A stretch of DNA of 64,000 nucleotides from Rhexocercosporidium sp. MPI-PUGE-AT-0058 (taxonomy: Eukaryota > Ascomycota > Leotiomycetes > Helotiales), in contig JAGTJL010000002.1 in the NCBI GenBank assembly GCA_020746875.1, positions 3,286,001-3,350,000 of the forward strand, given 5' to 3'. The notes under the pieces were generated by a model. That model worked only from the letters and a program-made list of their open reading frames with translations. It was not told the DNA's origin and ran no database searches. The number at the start of each line of letters is the position of its first letter. The stretch's first letter is position 1. Shown piece after piece: positions 34,877-44,657 of this stretch. The position numbers and the translations under genes were made by a program.

Positions 34877-36283
34877 ATGGCTTCAAGTACCAACGGAACC
34901 ATGGCGAAAACACACATTTTACATGTCAATATTGGCAATTTGGGAAAGTTCAAGGACGGGAAAACGCTGGAGACGTGGGAATTGCCAACTGATACGAAAG
35001 ACCTACAACCCCTACAAGAAGCAGCTACTCATCTACGAGAGGGCATCATACCAGTTGGATTTCCTACCGAAACGGTATACGGTCTGGGAGCAGATGCTAC
35101 AAGAAGTCAAGCTGTCAAGGGGATCTACAAGGCGAAGGGACGGCCGTCGGACAACCCACTTATCATCCACGTCTGCGATTTGACGATGTTACGGAGTTTG
35201 ATTGCACCAGCCGAGCCAAGGAACGGAAACACGAACTGCAGCGACCCAATACCTGCTATCTACAGAGCTCTGATTGAGAGGTTCTGGCCAGGTCCTCTCA
35301 CGATTCTCCTTCCCAATCCAAAGCCCAGCAAACTGGCGCCCGAAGTCACAGCCGGCTTACCCACCTTTGGAGCACGCATGCCCGACTCCCCTCTCGCATT
35401 GTCCCTCATTCACCTCGCTGGAGTCCCCCTCGCCGCGCCGTCTGCGAATGCTTCTACAAAACCCTCTCCTACGACCGCGGAACACGTTCGACATGATTTG
35501 AATGGGAAGGTTGAGATCATACTAGACGGTGGACCATGCCTAGTTGGAGTAGAGAGCACAGTGGTCGATGGAATGTGCGACCCCCCTGTTGTTCTCCGAC
35601 CAGGAGGTGTGAGTATAGATCGGATCCGCGAATGCGAAGGCTGGGCTAGAGTAGTAAAGGCATACAAAGACGCCAGCGAGGAAGGTTCAAAAGCCCCCAG
35701 AGCCCCAGGCATGAAGTACAAACACTATAGCCCAAAGGCAAAAGTTGTACTTTACGAGGCTATGCCAAAAGAAAACGCGGCCAGAATGGGCATCCGAGAT
35801 GAACCAAGCTTCATTTTTGAGGCGCAAGTGAAGAAACTTGAACATTTGGGCTACGAAGCTCTAGGTCGTCCTGCCAAAATCGGTATTGTCCGCACCAAGA
35901 ACTGGGCAGATTGGGCTGGATTCCAGGAGAGTAGCCTCCGAGGGCACAATGGAGAGAAAGGGTCTATGATCCTAAGACAACAGGTCCTGCAAACGAGCAA
36001 CTCGTTCAGCATGCAGCAGGGTGAGTTATGGTGCTACGCCGAAGACGCAAAGAGCTCAGATACTTCACCTGAATATGCTGTCAAGACTTTGCTCGGAGAA
36101 GTCATTGATATCTCCCTGGGGAAAGATACCAAGGAAATTGCTCATGGCTTATTCTCTTCACTACGAGAACTCGACCTACGAGAAGTAGACGTTGTTTATG
36201 TGGAGGGTATAGAGGATGAAGGTGATATTGCTGCGGCGGTCATGAATAGACTTCGCAAGGCTGCCACTAAGATCGAGGTTTAG
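34877..36283 (+). CDS. sua5: Threonylcarbamoyl-AMP synthase SUA5 (YrdC plus Sua5 domains)
   Basis: Makes threonylcarbamoyl-adenylate from Thr, bicarbonate and ATP, the first step of t6A modification of tRNAs reading ANN codons; works with the KEOPS complex or its mitochondrial counterpart. Single exon, 468 residues. The YrdC domain (about 45-260) shows GFPTETVYGLGADA (61-74), the nucleotide-binding KGRPSDNPLI (88-97), FWPGPLTILL, GARMPDSPLA and SANASTKPSPT. GGPCLVGVESTVVD and VLRPGGVSIDRI close the domain. The C-terminal Sua5 domain starts near GMKYKHYSPKAKV. A second in-frame ATG at residue 9 could serve as an alternative start. Two starts could relate to dual cytosolic and mitochondrial targeting, but no clear presequence is visible. 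Confidence 0.96.
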   Translation: MASSTNGTMAKTHILHVNIGNLGKFKDGKTLETWELPTDTKDLQPLQEAATHLREGIIPVGFPTETVYGLGADATRSQAVKGIYKAKGRPSDNPLIIHVCDLTMLRSLIAPAEPRNGNTNCSDPIPAIYRALIERFWPGPLTILLPNPKPSKLAPEVTAGLPTFGARMPDSPLALSLIHLAGVPLAAPSANASTKPSPTTAEHVRHDLNGKVEIILDGGPCLVGVESTVVDGMCDPPVVLRPGGVSIDRIRECEGWARVVKAYKDASEEGSKAPRAPGMKYKHYSPKAKVVLYEAMPKENAARMGIRDEPSFIFEAQVKKLEHLGYEALGRPAKIGIVRTKNWADWAGFQESSLRGHNGEKGSMILRQQVLQTSNSFSMQQGELWCYAEDAKSSDTSPEYAVKTLLGEVIDISLGKDTKEIAHGLFSSLRELDLREVDVVYVEGIEDEGDIAAAVMNRLRKAATKIEV

Positions 36284-36627
36284 AAATTTAGAGAAATAGA
36301 TATACAAAATCACCTAGCATGAGTACCAATTTGGGCAGCGATTTTTGTAGTGTTTTTAAATGTTTTTGATTTCGGGAAGGATTTCAAGTCTTTTTTCCCG
36401 GTTCCCACCCTGGTGGGAAATATGCCCAGAACTCCAAATCTACTCCGAAGCTTTTCTGTAGCTTGTCCCAAGCCCGCAATGTGCAGATCTCGCTGTGACA
36501 TCCGCCGCTCATTCATAGCAGACAAATCGTCCGCCTGCTCTGAGGCCGCCCAAACAGGACATTCTCCTTATCTCTCTTCCTCACCCATCACCCCCCTCTA
36601 AAGTTCCAGTGTCTGATCAGTACACAA
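36284..36627. other. Convergent spacer between SUA5 and zeta-COP
   Basis: 3' regions of two convergent genes; no frame with features. Confidence 0.6.
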
Positions 36628-37422
36628 TCACAGACCCTGTCTCAACCAATCTCCTAACTTCGCCTTTCCGAATTGTGCCAAATTGTTCATGCCCTGCTCG
36701 CTGAGATCAATGCCCTTCAATTGCGTGACGTCTTGCGTGGGTGCTCTGCTGACACGTTGCACGATGATAGTGGGGTCCGTCTCGAGGATAATGCCGTCAT
36801 CAACAATCTCGTCGAGGGCCAGGGAGACGAGGTCGTAGTTCTCGATGATGGTGCGTTTATCCACTGATTGCCTACACAAATAAAAATTAGCCATACCCTC
36901 CCTTAATTCCCCTCACTCTCATTGCGCGCATTCCCAGTGGTTTGCTATAGTCCAAGTCCTGAGCGTGGAGATGACATACTTGAACAACAAATGCAGCGAA
37001 TCCCTCATCGCAAGGATAACATTGTACAGCATAATCTCATTCTCATCCACACCGCCCACGACATACATCATGATGTCGCTCTCGCTCTTATATAGCACAA
37101 TCCGGTTGTCGTAGAGGATGATGTCTGCGGTCTGCTTGGCTGTCTTCTCGAGGAGGCCCTTTTCGAAGGCTTTTTGGGCTTTGACATCTGGGTACGGCGC
37201 TGCTGGAGGATCTGATAAGCACCCCAAAGAATTAGCATCGGGCTTGTTTATGGACGTAGATATGGGGTGAAGTGGTTTGGAGGGGGAGAATGTACTTGAT
37301 GCGTGGCCGGCGGTAGTTGTGTGGTGCGGTGCATTGTAGTATTTTGCGAAGACGCGAGATCCATCTTCAGAGTTTAGGATGAGGATCGCATTTACAGCGA
37401 AGAGGGACATTGAGGGCGCCAT
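36628..37422 (-). CDS. ret3: Coatomer subunit zeta (zeta-COP, RET3)
   Basis: Small adaptor-like subunit of the COPI F-subcomplex, for Golgi-to-ER and intra-Golgi traffic. Exons 37422-37296, 37211-36980 and 36871-36628 give 200 residues, the normal size. The longin-like core reads SLFAVNAILILNSEDGSRVF, KAFEKGLLEKT, IILYDNRIVLYK and MMYVVGGVDENEIML, and the C-terminal part SVDKRTIIENYDLVSLALDE then DDGIILETDP, all conserved in zeta-COP. Intron 1 (37295-37212) is exactly 84 bases with no in-frame stop, so the unspliced frame also reads through. A CTAAT branch site and the gap it would leave in the family alignment favour splicing. Retention would insert 28 residues after the first strand region. 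Confidence 0.95.
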
Positions 37423-37710
37423 GGTTGCGGTGTTTTGTGAGGTTGTTGGTGGGGTTTGGCGGTGATGCTGGAGCTACCTACGAAATCGCGAGGTGTCCAG
37501 GTCGTTTGGATTGTGGCCTGGTATGTGAGGCGTCAGTATTGGAGGGGGTGCAGGGGGACTTTCCAGGTGTGTGATGTCTTAAGCATGATCCACCCAATTT
37601 GAATATATCTTTTCGGAGTAGATCTTGTCTCTTTGTTGTTTTCAATTCATGTATCCTTGTTAGCCTTATCAATTGCCACAATCTTAGAGCACATCAATTC
37701 GTTGTATATC

Positions 37711-39239
37711 TCAAAAATCTAGTTCCGGAAAATACTCAACACTCGACATCCTGAGGGGTCGTAACTTTGAATCACACTTTAAACAGGAATATCCGCATTG
37801 CTCAAGGCCTGCCTCTTTCTCCTTTTCGGTAGGCAGAAGCGTTAAATCCTCTCCCTCACTCACACCATCTCTTAATTGCTGAATCCTCCCAGCTATTTCC
37901 TCCGCAACATTCCAAATCCTTACACGATTCCTCAGCCCTAAAACCTTTCCCTTCGCCAAGCAGAGTTGCTTGTATAAAACATACCAGTTGAATGGATGCG
38001 ATTTTTGCTCTGGATTCACAAACATGCGGTATTGGTCTTCCCGGACTTTCACCATGAACGCCTCAAGCTCCTCGAACTCCCAGAACCAGGGCAGTTCCTT
38101 CTCGATGAGTTGGAGAAACAGCTTCTTTGGTAAGATTCGAAAGGATCTTGACACCGATCGGAGGGATGCGATGTCTGTTGAGGCAAGGTCGGAGCGGATC
38201 ATCGTTTTGAGTTCCTCCGGAAGGAGCCTAAAGGGATCGGTTTTGTTTTCTCGATCAGATGAGACCTCACGAAATACGCTCTCCCCAACAGGCTCGGTCA
38301 TGTAAAAGTCATGTAGATGCAGCATGAGTCCGGGGATATTGTGTGGATTTGCTCCGAGATACTGGTAGCATACTTGTCAATGCCTGGTATAGAGAGGGAT
38401 GGGAATGAACGGCATACCTCAGTCCCTGGTAGATGGACCCAAGACTGGTCCTTGCATTCCTTGATCATTGGATCTTGATCAATCCCTCCGAATCCGCAAG
38501 TCCCACAAGCTTGCCTCTAGACCATTATCAGGTTCACCAACCAACAATACGGATGGGTAAACACCCACATGCCAAAGGGCCATGAACCCTTGAAGATCCA
38601 CCTCTCCCAACATGGATTTGGACACCCTCTCAAAGATCTTCCAGCAAGCATCATGAACAGGCACTCCAACTGGAAACTCGTCGGTATGCTCAAGAACGGA
38701 ATAGTTTTGAGGAAAGAAGTAATCGATCCCAAACCGAACTTTAGCGAGTGCACCAGGCTCGAATTCATCTGGTACCTCCGTAGTCTGAGAGGTGATGAAG
38801 AAGTCACTTGCGCGCTCATAATCCACTTGCTCTTCAGTGTCTTCACTATCGATATTCTGATTTGTAGGTTTAAGAATGATGTATCGCGGATATCTCATTC
38901 CCTACCGCCAGTCAATTCGTAGTCCGATTCAGTACCCAGCAAATAAAAGCGGCTTACCTGCATTTCCTCAGCACCAATCTTCCACCCGTTGAACCCACCC
39001 TCGTGGGTACACCACCGACCAGGCAGATGTAAGGCCACAAGCTCAGGCTGGCCGTCATAAATGTTCTCGCATCTACTCTGTTCCGGATTTAGGGAACAAA
39101 GCCTTGCGGCGGTATCTCCAGAAGAGTACACGTCATAAGAGTATCCCCATGCTGCCTCTGGAGGCTCATGTTTGGTGCGGAAACGAGCTATGTTGAATGA
39201 CACTGCACAAATCTGACAACTAATCTCGCTGTAGCTCAT
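37711..39239 (-). CDS. Fungal F-box protein with cysteine-rich N-terminus
   Basis: Exons 39239-38958, 38901-38565, 38509-38418 and 38361-37711 join in frame to 453 residues. The N-terminus (ISCQICAVSFNIARFRTKHE) is the opening of a Pezizomycotina family of F-box proteins with paired cysteines; a second Cys motif (ACGTCGFGG) spans the exon 2/3 splice, and KDQSWVHLPGTEYLGANPHN marks the conserved bridge before the F-box. The F-box lies at about residues 280-325: DPFRLLPEELKTMIRSDLAS then SLRSVSRSFRILPKKLF. Such proteins recruit substrates to SCF ubiquitin ligases through Skp1; the substrate is unknown. A final CGYSCLKCDSK motif may pair with the N-terminal cysteines for metal binding (inference). 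Confidence 0.88.
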
Positions 39240-39678
39240 TGTTGCGAGGTTATGCTACAAACCATGGGGGAAACGAGGCAAGGGGCATTAAATGTTCACA
39301 TAAATGTCACTGAGAGTAAGTAGGGGAAAGTGTGGCGCCTGAAAGGATCAGCTGGTCAACGTCAAGAGACTTTCACGTGATGCAGTCGGAGATGATCGTG
39401 CCTCTTCTAAAACCTTCTACTCTAACATTCTCCTAGCTACTACCCTTCCTTGGCTTCAAAACCCGGCATGGAGAATATTGGGCTTGCTAGCCACGTGCCC
39501 GACCCCCCTTTTCATGTGTTCGCTAAATTTAGCTTCATTTTCGCTTCATGCCGCCCAAGTTCTTGAAGCTTTTACCTGGTCAAGACGTATATTGCCCTTC
39601 CATCACCAAACACTACCTCTTTGGCTGACAACTACCCGTTCAATCATCTATTAATTATTGACTATCAAATTCCATCCC
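39240..39678. other. Intergenic, no gene seen
   Basis: Promoter side of the F-box gene and 3' flank of the next minus-strand gene. No features. Confidence 0.55.
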
Positions 39679-40065
39679 TCAAATACCTCCCGAACCCAAC
39701 ACCCACCCCCCAATAGCAACGACAACCGCCCCTAAAACAACTCTATCCACACCTCTCGCGCAAGCACCAGACGTCTTATCGTTCACCTCATCTCGACACG
39801 ACCATCCCGTCAACGTCTGATTCCTCTCTCGATTCGTCAAACAATCATAAATGGCGCTCTCATTATAGAGAGGGGTCGATATGTTGCAGTACTGATAGCA
39901 TCCAGGTTCTGGCGCAGGGACAAAATCGGTGTATGTTGCGATGGGAGAACCTTTACAGCATTCGGCTAGGATGGCGGTATTGTTGCGCTCGAGGGTTACG
40001 CCGCATGCTGATGAGAGTCCGGGGATGCTGTTTGGGCTGGTGCCGCAGCTGCTTGCGCTGGCCAT
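39679..40065 (-). CDS. Eight-cysteine protein with C-terminal hydrophobic tail (copy 2)
   Basis: 128 residues, single exon. Conserved cysteines at 7, 21, 36, 37, 56, 60, 75 and 90 match copy 1 (19935-20306) in spacing up to the seventh, with four extra residues before the eighth. Shared blocks are NNTAI, CCKG/CCGK, YCNISTP and LTGWSCRDE, then VDRVVLGAVVVAIGGWVLG as tail segment. The sequence has several NxT sites but no N-terminal signal peptide (it starts MASASSCGTSPNS). The three family copies in one window (one broken) lie 20 kb apart on opposite strands, so spread was not only by tandem duplication. Function unknown. Confidence 0.78.
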   Translation of the reverse strand: MASASSCGTSPNSIPGLSSACGVTLERNNTAILAECCKGSPIATYTDFVPAPEPGCYQYCNISTPLYNESAIYDCLTNRERNQTLTGWSCRDEVNDKTSGACARGVDRVVLGAVVVAIGGWVLGSGGI

Positions 40066-41734
40066 GGTGAAGTGGTGTTGAGTGTTGTGAGAATTGTGAG
40101 GAATGTGAGAATTGGCTGGTTCTTGACCTGGCCTGAAGGTATTCTTGAGGGGAGACGCTGATGAAGACTGTCGCAGTCATAGGCGAGGCTTGGAGCTGTG
40201 AAGAGGGATGATGTGTGCCGAAGGTGAAACAATCATCGCTGACTCGGACTGCTGTAATTTGCACCAATTCCCAGGGTTCTCTGGTCGGTGCCAGAGTGAA
40301 TTTCTCTCAACTCTATTTTCCTCTCACAAATATGCACCCCTCGCGCCTGGTGGTGTCACGCAACGATCGCAAGAAAGTGAAGAGGCAAACTGGGATACAA
40401 AAGGGAGGTGCTGAATCAGACCTTATCCATCAGATCCTACCAAGCAGCCAAGCAAAGCAGGAGCGACGGGCGGCTACCTGAAACGTTTTCGGCAGCCCTG
40501 TTTTAGATCCCTGCATTGATGTGCATTTAAGGATTGATGGCTTGGGATGTTTGTTCATCGCAATGCAGCTTGGCGGGAGCTGCGCCTCAACCCCGGATAT
40601 CTCAGATATTGGATTCTGTGGTCAAGTATGAACTTAGGCTGAATTATGCTTACGTGAAACTCCTCGTTGTGGTCTTCTTTAGGTGATGGTAATACCCTTC
40701 TGGTGATATTAGTGCAATACATGGAGGTCAACTCACCCCTGTCGCTTGGCATGTGGCTAACGCTGCTCGGTTTTCAGAAGCCATCTATTTTCAAGACTCT
40801 TTTCCATTCTATTGCTTATATTTGTAGGGCTAGAATTCTTGGAATTGCCTGCAGTGATGGCGCTTCTCCGTTTTGAAAGTCAACCCAGGGCTGGCTCATA
40901 TCGTGGGTTGCTTTTCAGGTCACCAGTGCCGCTTCCTTCATCACCACTATTTTCAGAAGGAATTCCTCGTTCGAACATGTTCTACTTTTAGTCTATAGTT
41001 CGCCATCACAGTATCTCTGTCAAATCTAGGTATCAGTCCATGGAGCTCGTTATTCTCAGTCTTGACTTTGCCGCAAACATTTCCCGGTTTTTGGGAGTTC
41101 CGAGCTTCTGATACGTTGAAAAGTCGGGGGGTGTTTCCCTGTGAAAGAATATGAAATTGAAGCTCTATGATTTTTTTCCATTCTCGTTTTTTTGAATCGA
41201 CTTTTCTAGTTGTGGTAACGAGGGTCAGACCATTTTGTGCCCCCTCCATTCGTGTTGATTTGGCTGGCCTAAGCGAGGTCGCTTACAGATTACCGGAGTA
41301 AGAAGTACATCAACACTTTGAGCCGGACACTGCCCGTCAGCCTCCAAAATATGTTCGGTCCATCTTGGCAAGGCCGCTGTAATCATTATTTTCCTCCTGA
41401 ATCACGGGCAGGTCTAATCCCGTGTCATCACTTGCAACCATCACTCTCTGCTCCTTGTTCTGACGAACTCTACTGCGAACATGGAAATAGAACATGTGTG
41501 TCGATGCTCTCAACTTGGGAACAGAAGGATCACAACCCAGGAAAACATTTGCTTGAGTTCAAGGTAACAATGTGTCTAGATCTTGATATAAGATGGAGCT
41601 CTTCAGTATTCAATTCGACTTTGAACAACAGCAGCCGAACATCAAGGCCACAGCAATCAACTCACATCATTCAAATACATCTTTTCCAAAGCCCATCTAC
41701 CAAAACTTCTCATTACCGTTAGTCGCTTTTCAGT
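40066..41734. other. Intergenic, no gene seen
   Basis: Frames at 40208-40481 plus, 40667-40876 plus, 40953-41249 minus and 41318-41722 plus lack any recognisable domain or signal. The last overlaps the start of the following gene in another frame. Confidence 0.45.
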
Positions 41735-42737
41735 ATGACTCTAAACAAGATTATCTCCCTTTTGAGCGTGCTGGCGATGTGCAGTGCCAGTCCACTCGCC
41801 TACTCCAAGCGTCAAGCTTCAGATATTTTCGCTCGAGACCGCAAATGTCGTATCGAAAGCACAGAACTTTACAAGGTAAATCCTCGGCTCTCCTCCGCAC
41901 CCCTAAAGCCGTACTGACATGGCCTAGGATATCTTCGACTGCGAGAAAAAATCGTATCTTCGACCCGACGGCCACTGCGGCGGATCCATGCCAGGAGTCG
42001 ATGAGGACGGAGCCTGCACAGCATACTGCGAGATCAGAGTGAACTACAGTTATGGCCAAGAAGTTCCCTATGGAGGTTCCGAGTGTGCCGCAAAGGAGTG
42101 TAAGATCGCCAAGGGCACTTCCTCGACTGTTACCACGACGTGGGAGATCAATGCCAATATCGGCATTGAAGTTTCGAAGGGAGCACTGCTCGGTGCCTTC
42201 AATCTGGGAGCTAGTTACAGCTTCAGTACTTCTGCTTCGACGAGTTTGGATATTGAGAGGAGTGAAGAGCTGGAGGAGGGAGAGTGCGGGTATTGGACTT
42301 GGGTCCCTATTCTTGTTGAGTAAGATGCCAGGCCAATCTCCATGTAGCGACACGTTGCACTAACATACTCCAGTACCTGCGGTTCTCTCACCACAGCACC
42401 GACGGAAATTCCAAATGATGGACCATTTGGCGGCGCTGCCAGATGCAATGCCGATGCCTCGACCTGGACCAGCATCGGGAACTGGTGCAACAGAACCCCT
42501 GTCAAGCGCGATGACGGGTCAGCTGCGGGGAACACCTTCTTCGTCTACACAAAATGTGATGTTGCAGGCGGCATTGACTGGAACAATAAGAAGCAGAGTG
42601 ATATTTATAGACATCCTGGCGTCTCTACTGCTGCTGATGCTCCAAAGTATCCTGGGTTGGAGGGAGTCCCGGAGGTGAGGTTTGATGAGGACATTGACCT
42701 GAATTTGAGAAAGCACCCAGCTCCGGCTCGCGCTTGA
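41735..42737 (+). CDS. Secreted cysteine-containing protein of unknown function
   Basis: Exons 41735-41875, 41928-42319 and 42374-42737 join in frame to 298 residues. Signal peptide MTLNKIISLLSVLAMCSAS is followed by a Lys-Arg dibasic site (PLAYSKR), a likely Kex2 cut. The mature part has CTAYCEIRVNYSYGQEVPYG, CAAKECKIAKG, a Ser/Thr-rich alternating stretch (about residues 140-185) with the pattern of amphipathic beta-strands, then ECGYWTWVPIL, TCGSL and further cysteines (RCNA, NWCNR, TKCDV). Such alternating Ser/Thr strands occur in several extracellular beta-folds, including pore-forming ones, but I cannot assign one. No catalytic motif is visible. It is probably an extracellular protein; its role is unknown. 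Confidence 0.82.
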
Positions 42738-43786
42738 TTGTGAGCTCTGGAGACGTATACAGGCGGTGTGTTTGATTTTCTGAACACCATTTGGGGGACT
42801 GGGACTGGGACTCGGGAGGCGTATGTTCATCTGAATCGCTTGTTTGTTGGTTTTTGTAAGTGTATTATAGGTCAGCGGCGAGCGAGCTTTTGTTTATTCT
42901 CATTTCTGAAGGCTTGAAGCTCTTTTGCAATGTGTTAGGGAAATTATCGAGCGCGGTACTCATAGAGTATTTGAATGTTACCTGGACCCTGGCCACCTCG
43001 ATACAGTGAAGCTACTTACTTGTTATGTCTACGACTGTCGAGGACTATTCACGATGATGAAGATGAAGACGATGATGATGGTGACGAGCTGGCGGTCTCC
43101 TTTTTCGCCATACCTCAGATGCTCAGAGCCATTGTGCAAAACCAAAGTAAGATCTGGGGAAGCCACAAGCAGACTTAAATCCAAGATGGCATTACTGCTA
43201 AAGTGGACCTCCGGAATCCAGTTAAAAATCTGAGTAGTCTTGAACAGAATGTTCGAACTCAGCTTAATTCCTGAGAATGCTACAGGGATTAAATAGCAAG
43301 AAGTTTGAACCAAAACGGGTTCGCGTCAGCGAATTATGAGACCGAATCTACAGTACCAATCGCCAATATCATATCCTTCCCACAAGCTCGGCAGACTCAT
43401 TGAAATCCCCCTCCATGGCTTCTTTCAGTCGGGTTTTCCTCACCGCGCCAGGGAAAATAGGCTTGCTCAGAATGATAGATAGCATCTCGCAGTCCAATAA
43501 AAATACCCCTAAGAACTGAACAACCAGCGATGAAGATAAATATGATGCTTTAAATCTAATTTCAAATAAATTGATCGTGACGGCTTTTTTATAGCTACTA
43601 GAATGTTATAATCGTGACATCAGTGTTTGACCGGTCTCATACTAACAATTCAAACGTCATGTGAGATCTGCTTCATCAGCATCACACCAACCCTTCTATC
43701 AATGAACCGTTAAGTCCAACATTATCGTAAAACAGTACAACACTCCACCACAACACCTCTTCACTCCGCCTGACAATAAGGAAAAT
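42738..43786. other. Intergenic, no gene seen
   Basis: A minus-strand frame at 43313-43029 has hydrophobic patches but its 5' end lacks ATG context and no family is recognised. A GATGAAGATGAAGAC-type low-complexity stretch lies near 43055-43085. Confidence 0.45.
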
Positions 43787-44373
43787 ATGTCATCACCAAC
43801 CCAATCCGCCATCATCTGGCCCCAAGAATTCCTCCCGGGAACAACCTCCAACTTCGTCACCAACGAAGTTATAGCCTCCAACCTCAGCACCTCACAGATC
43901 TGGCCCCTCCTCTCCAACATCTCCAAATGGACCAGCTACTACAACAACGTCTCCTCCATAACCCCCCCCCCCCCCCCAGCACAGGACCCTCCCTCCAAAA
44001 GGGAAACACATTCCAATTCTCCACCTTCGGCTTCCCGATTTTAACCTGCACTGTCAAGGAAAGCGTCGCCCCTCAAGATGGCAAACCAGGCAGGATAGCC
44101 TGGAGTGCGCACTTGGAGGGGGGTGAAGAGGAGAGTGTTAGTGTTTATCATGCGTGGTTGGTTGAGGATTTGAGTGGTGGGAGAGTGAGTATTCTGACAC
44201 AGGAGAGTCAGAATGGGAAGCCCGCTGAAGAGTTGGCGAGAAGGAAGCCGAACAAGGTGCTGCTTGGGCATCAGGATTGGTGTGAGGGTCTGCTGATGGC
44301 AGCGAGGGGGATGGAGACGGGGGAGACGAATTTGAAGGCTGCGGGGTTGGGGGCGTATCCGAAGGACATGTGA
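43787..44373 (+). CDS. SRPBCC (polyketide cyclase/START-like) protein, frame broken at a C16 run
   Basis: The N-terminal frame starts MSSPTQSAIIWPQEFLPGTT and holds VTNEVIASNLSTSQIWPLLS with NISKWTSYYNNV, the opening strand and helix of the SRPBCC fold. At a run of 16 C (43962-43977) the frame is lost: it stops at 44041, while the rest of the domain (GNTFQFSTFGFPILTCTVKE, RIAWSAHLEGG, VYHAWLVEDL, VSILTQESQNG and a C-terminal helix ending AYPKDM) continues in another frame to 44373. One more C, or two fewer, would restore one reading frame. The fold forms a hydrophobic ligand pocket; many fungal members are unassigned. It is either a sequencing error in the homopolymer or a real, possibly switchable, frameshift. 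Confidence 0.72.
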
Positions 44374-44657
44374 AGGGGATGGGAGATGGATGAGAGATAG
44401 AAGAGGAGTAGTGAAAGATGGAATTTAGGAAGATTGCTTTTGTGAACGGGACTTGGACAAAGATTGATTGTTAAATTCGTGGCACCGTATCATTTAGTGC
44501 TGTTTAAGACCCTTTTCTTCGCCTATTCCATTCATTCCCTTTGTTGATGCTTAGCGATTCCGCATTTCGATATGAAGGACTTGTCGTTTCTTCATAAAAC
44601 ATCAAACTTTGACACATTTCATCATCTGATCCTAATTCGTTTGACGCCGCCAAACCC

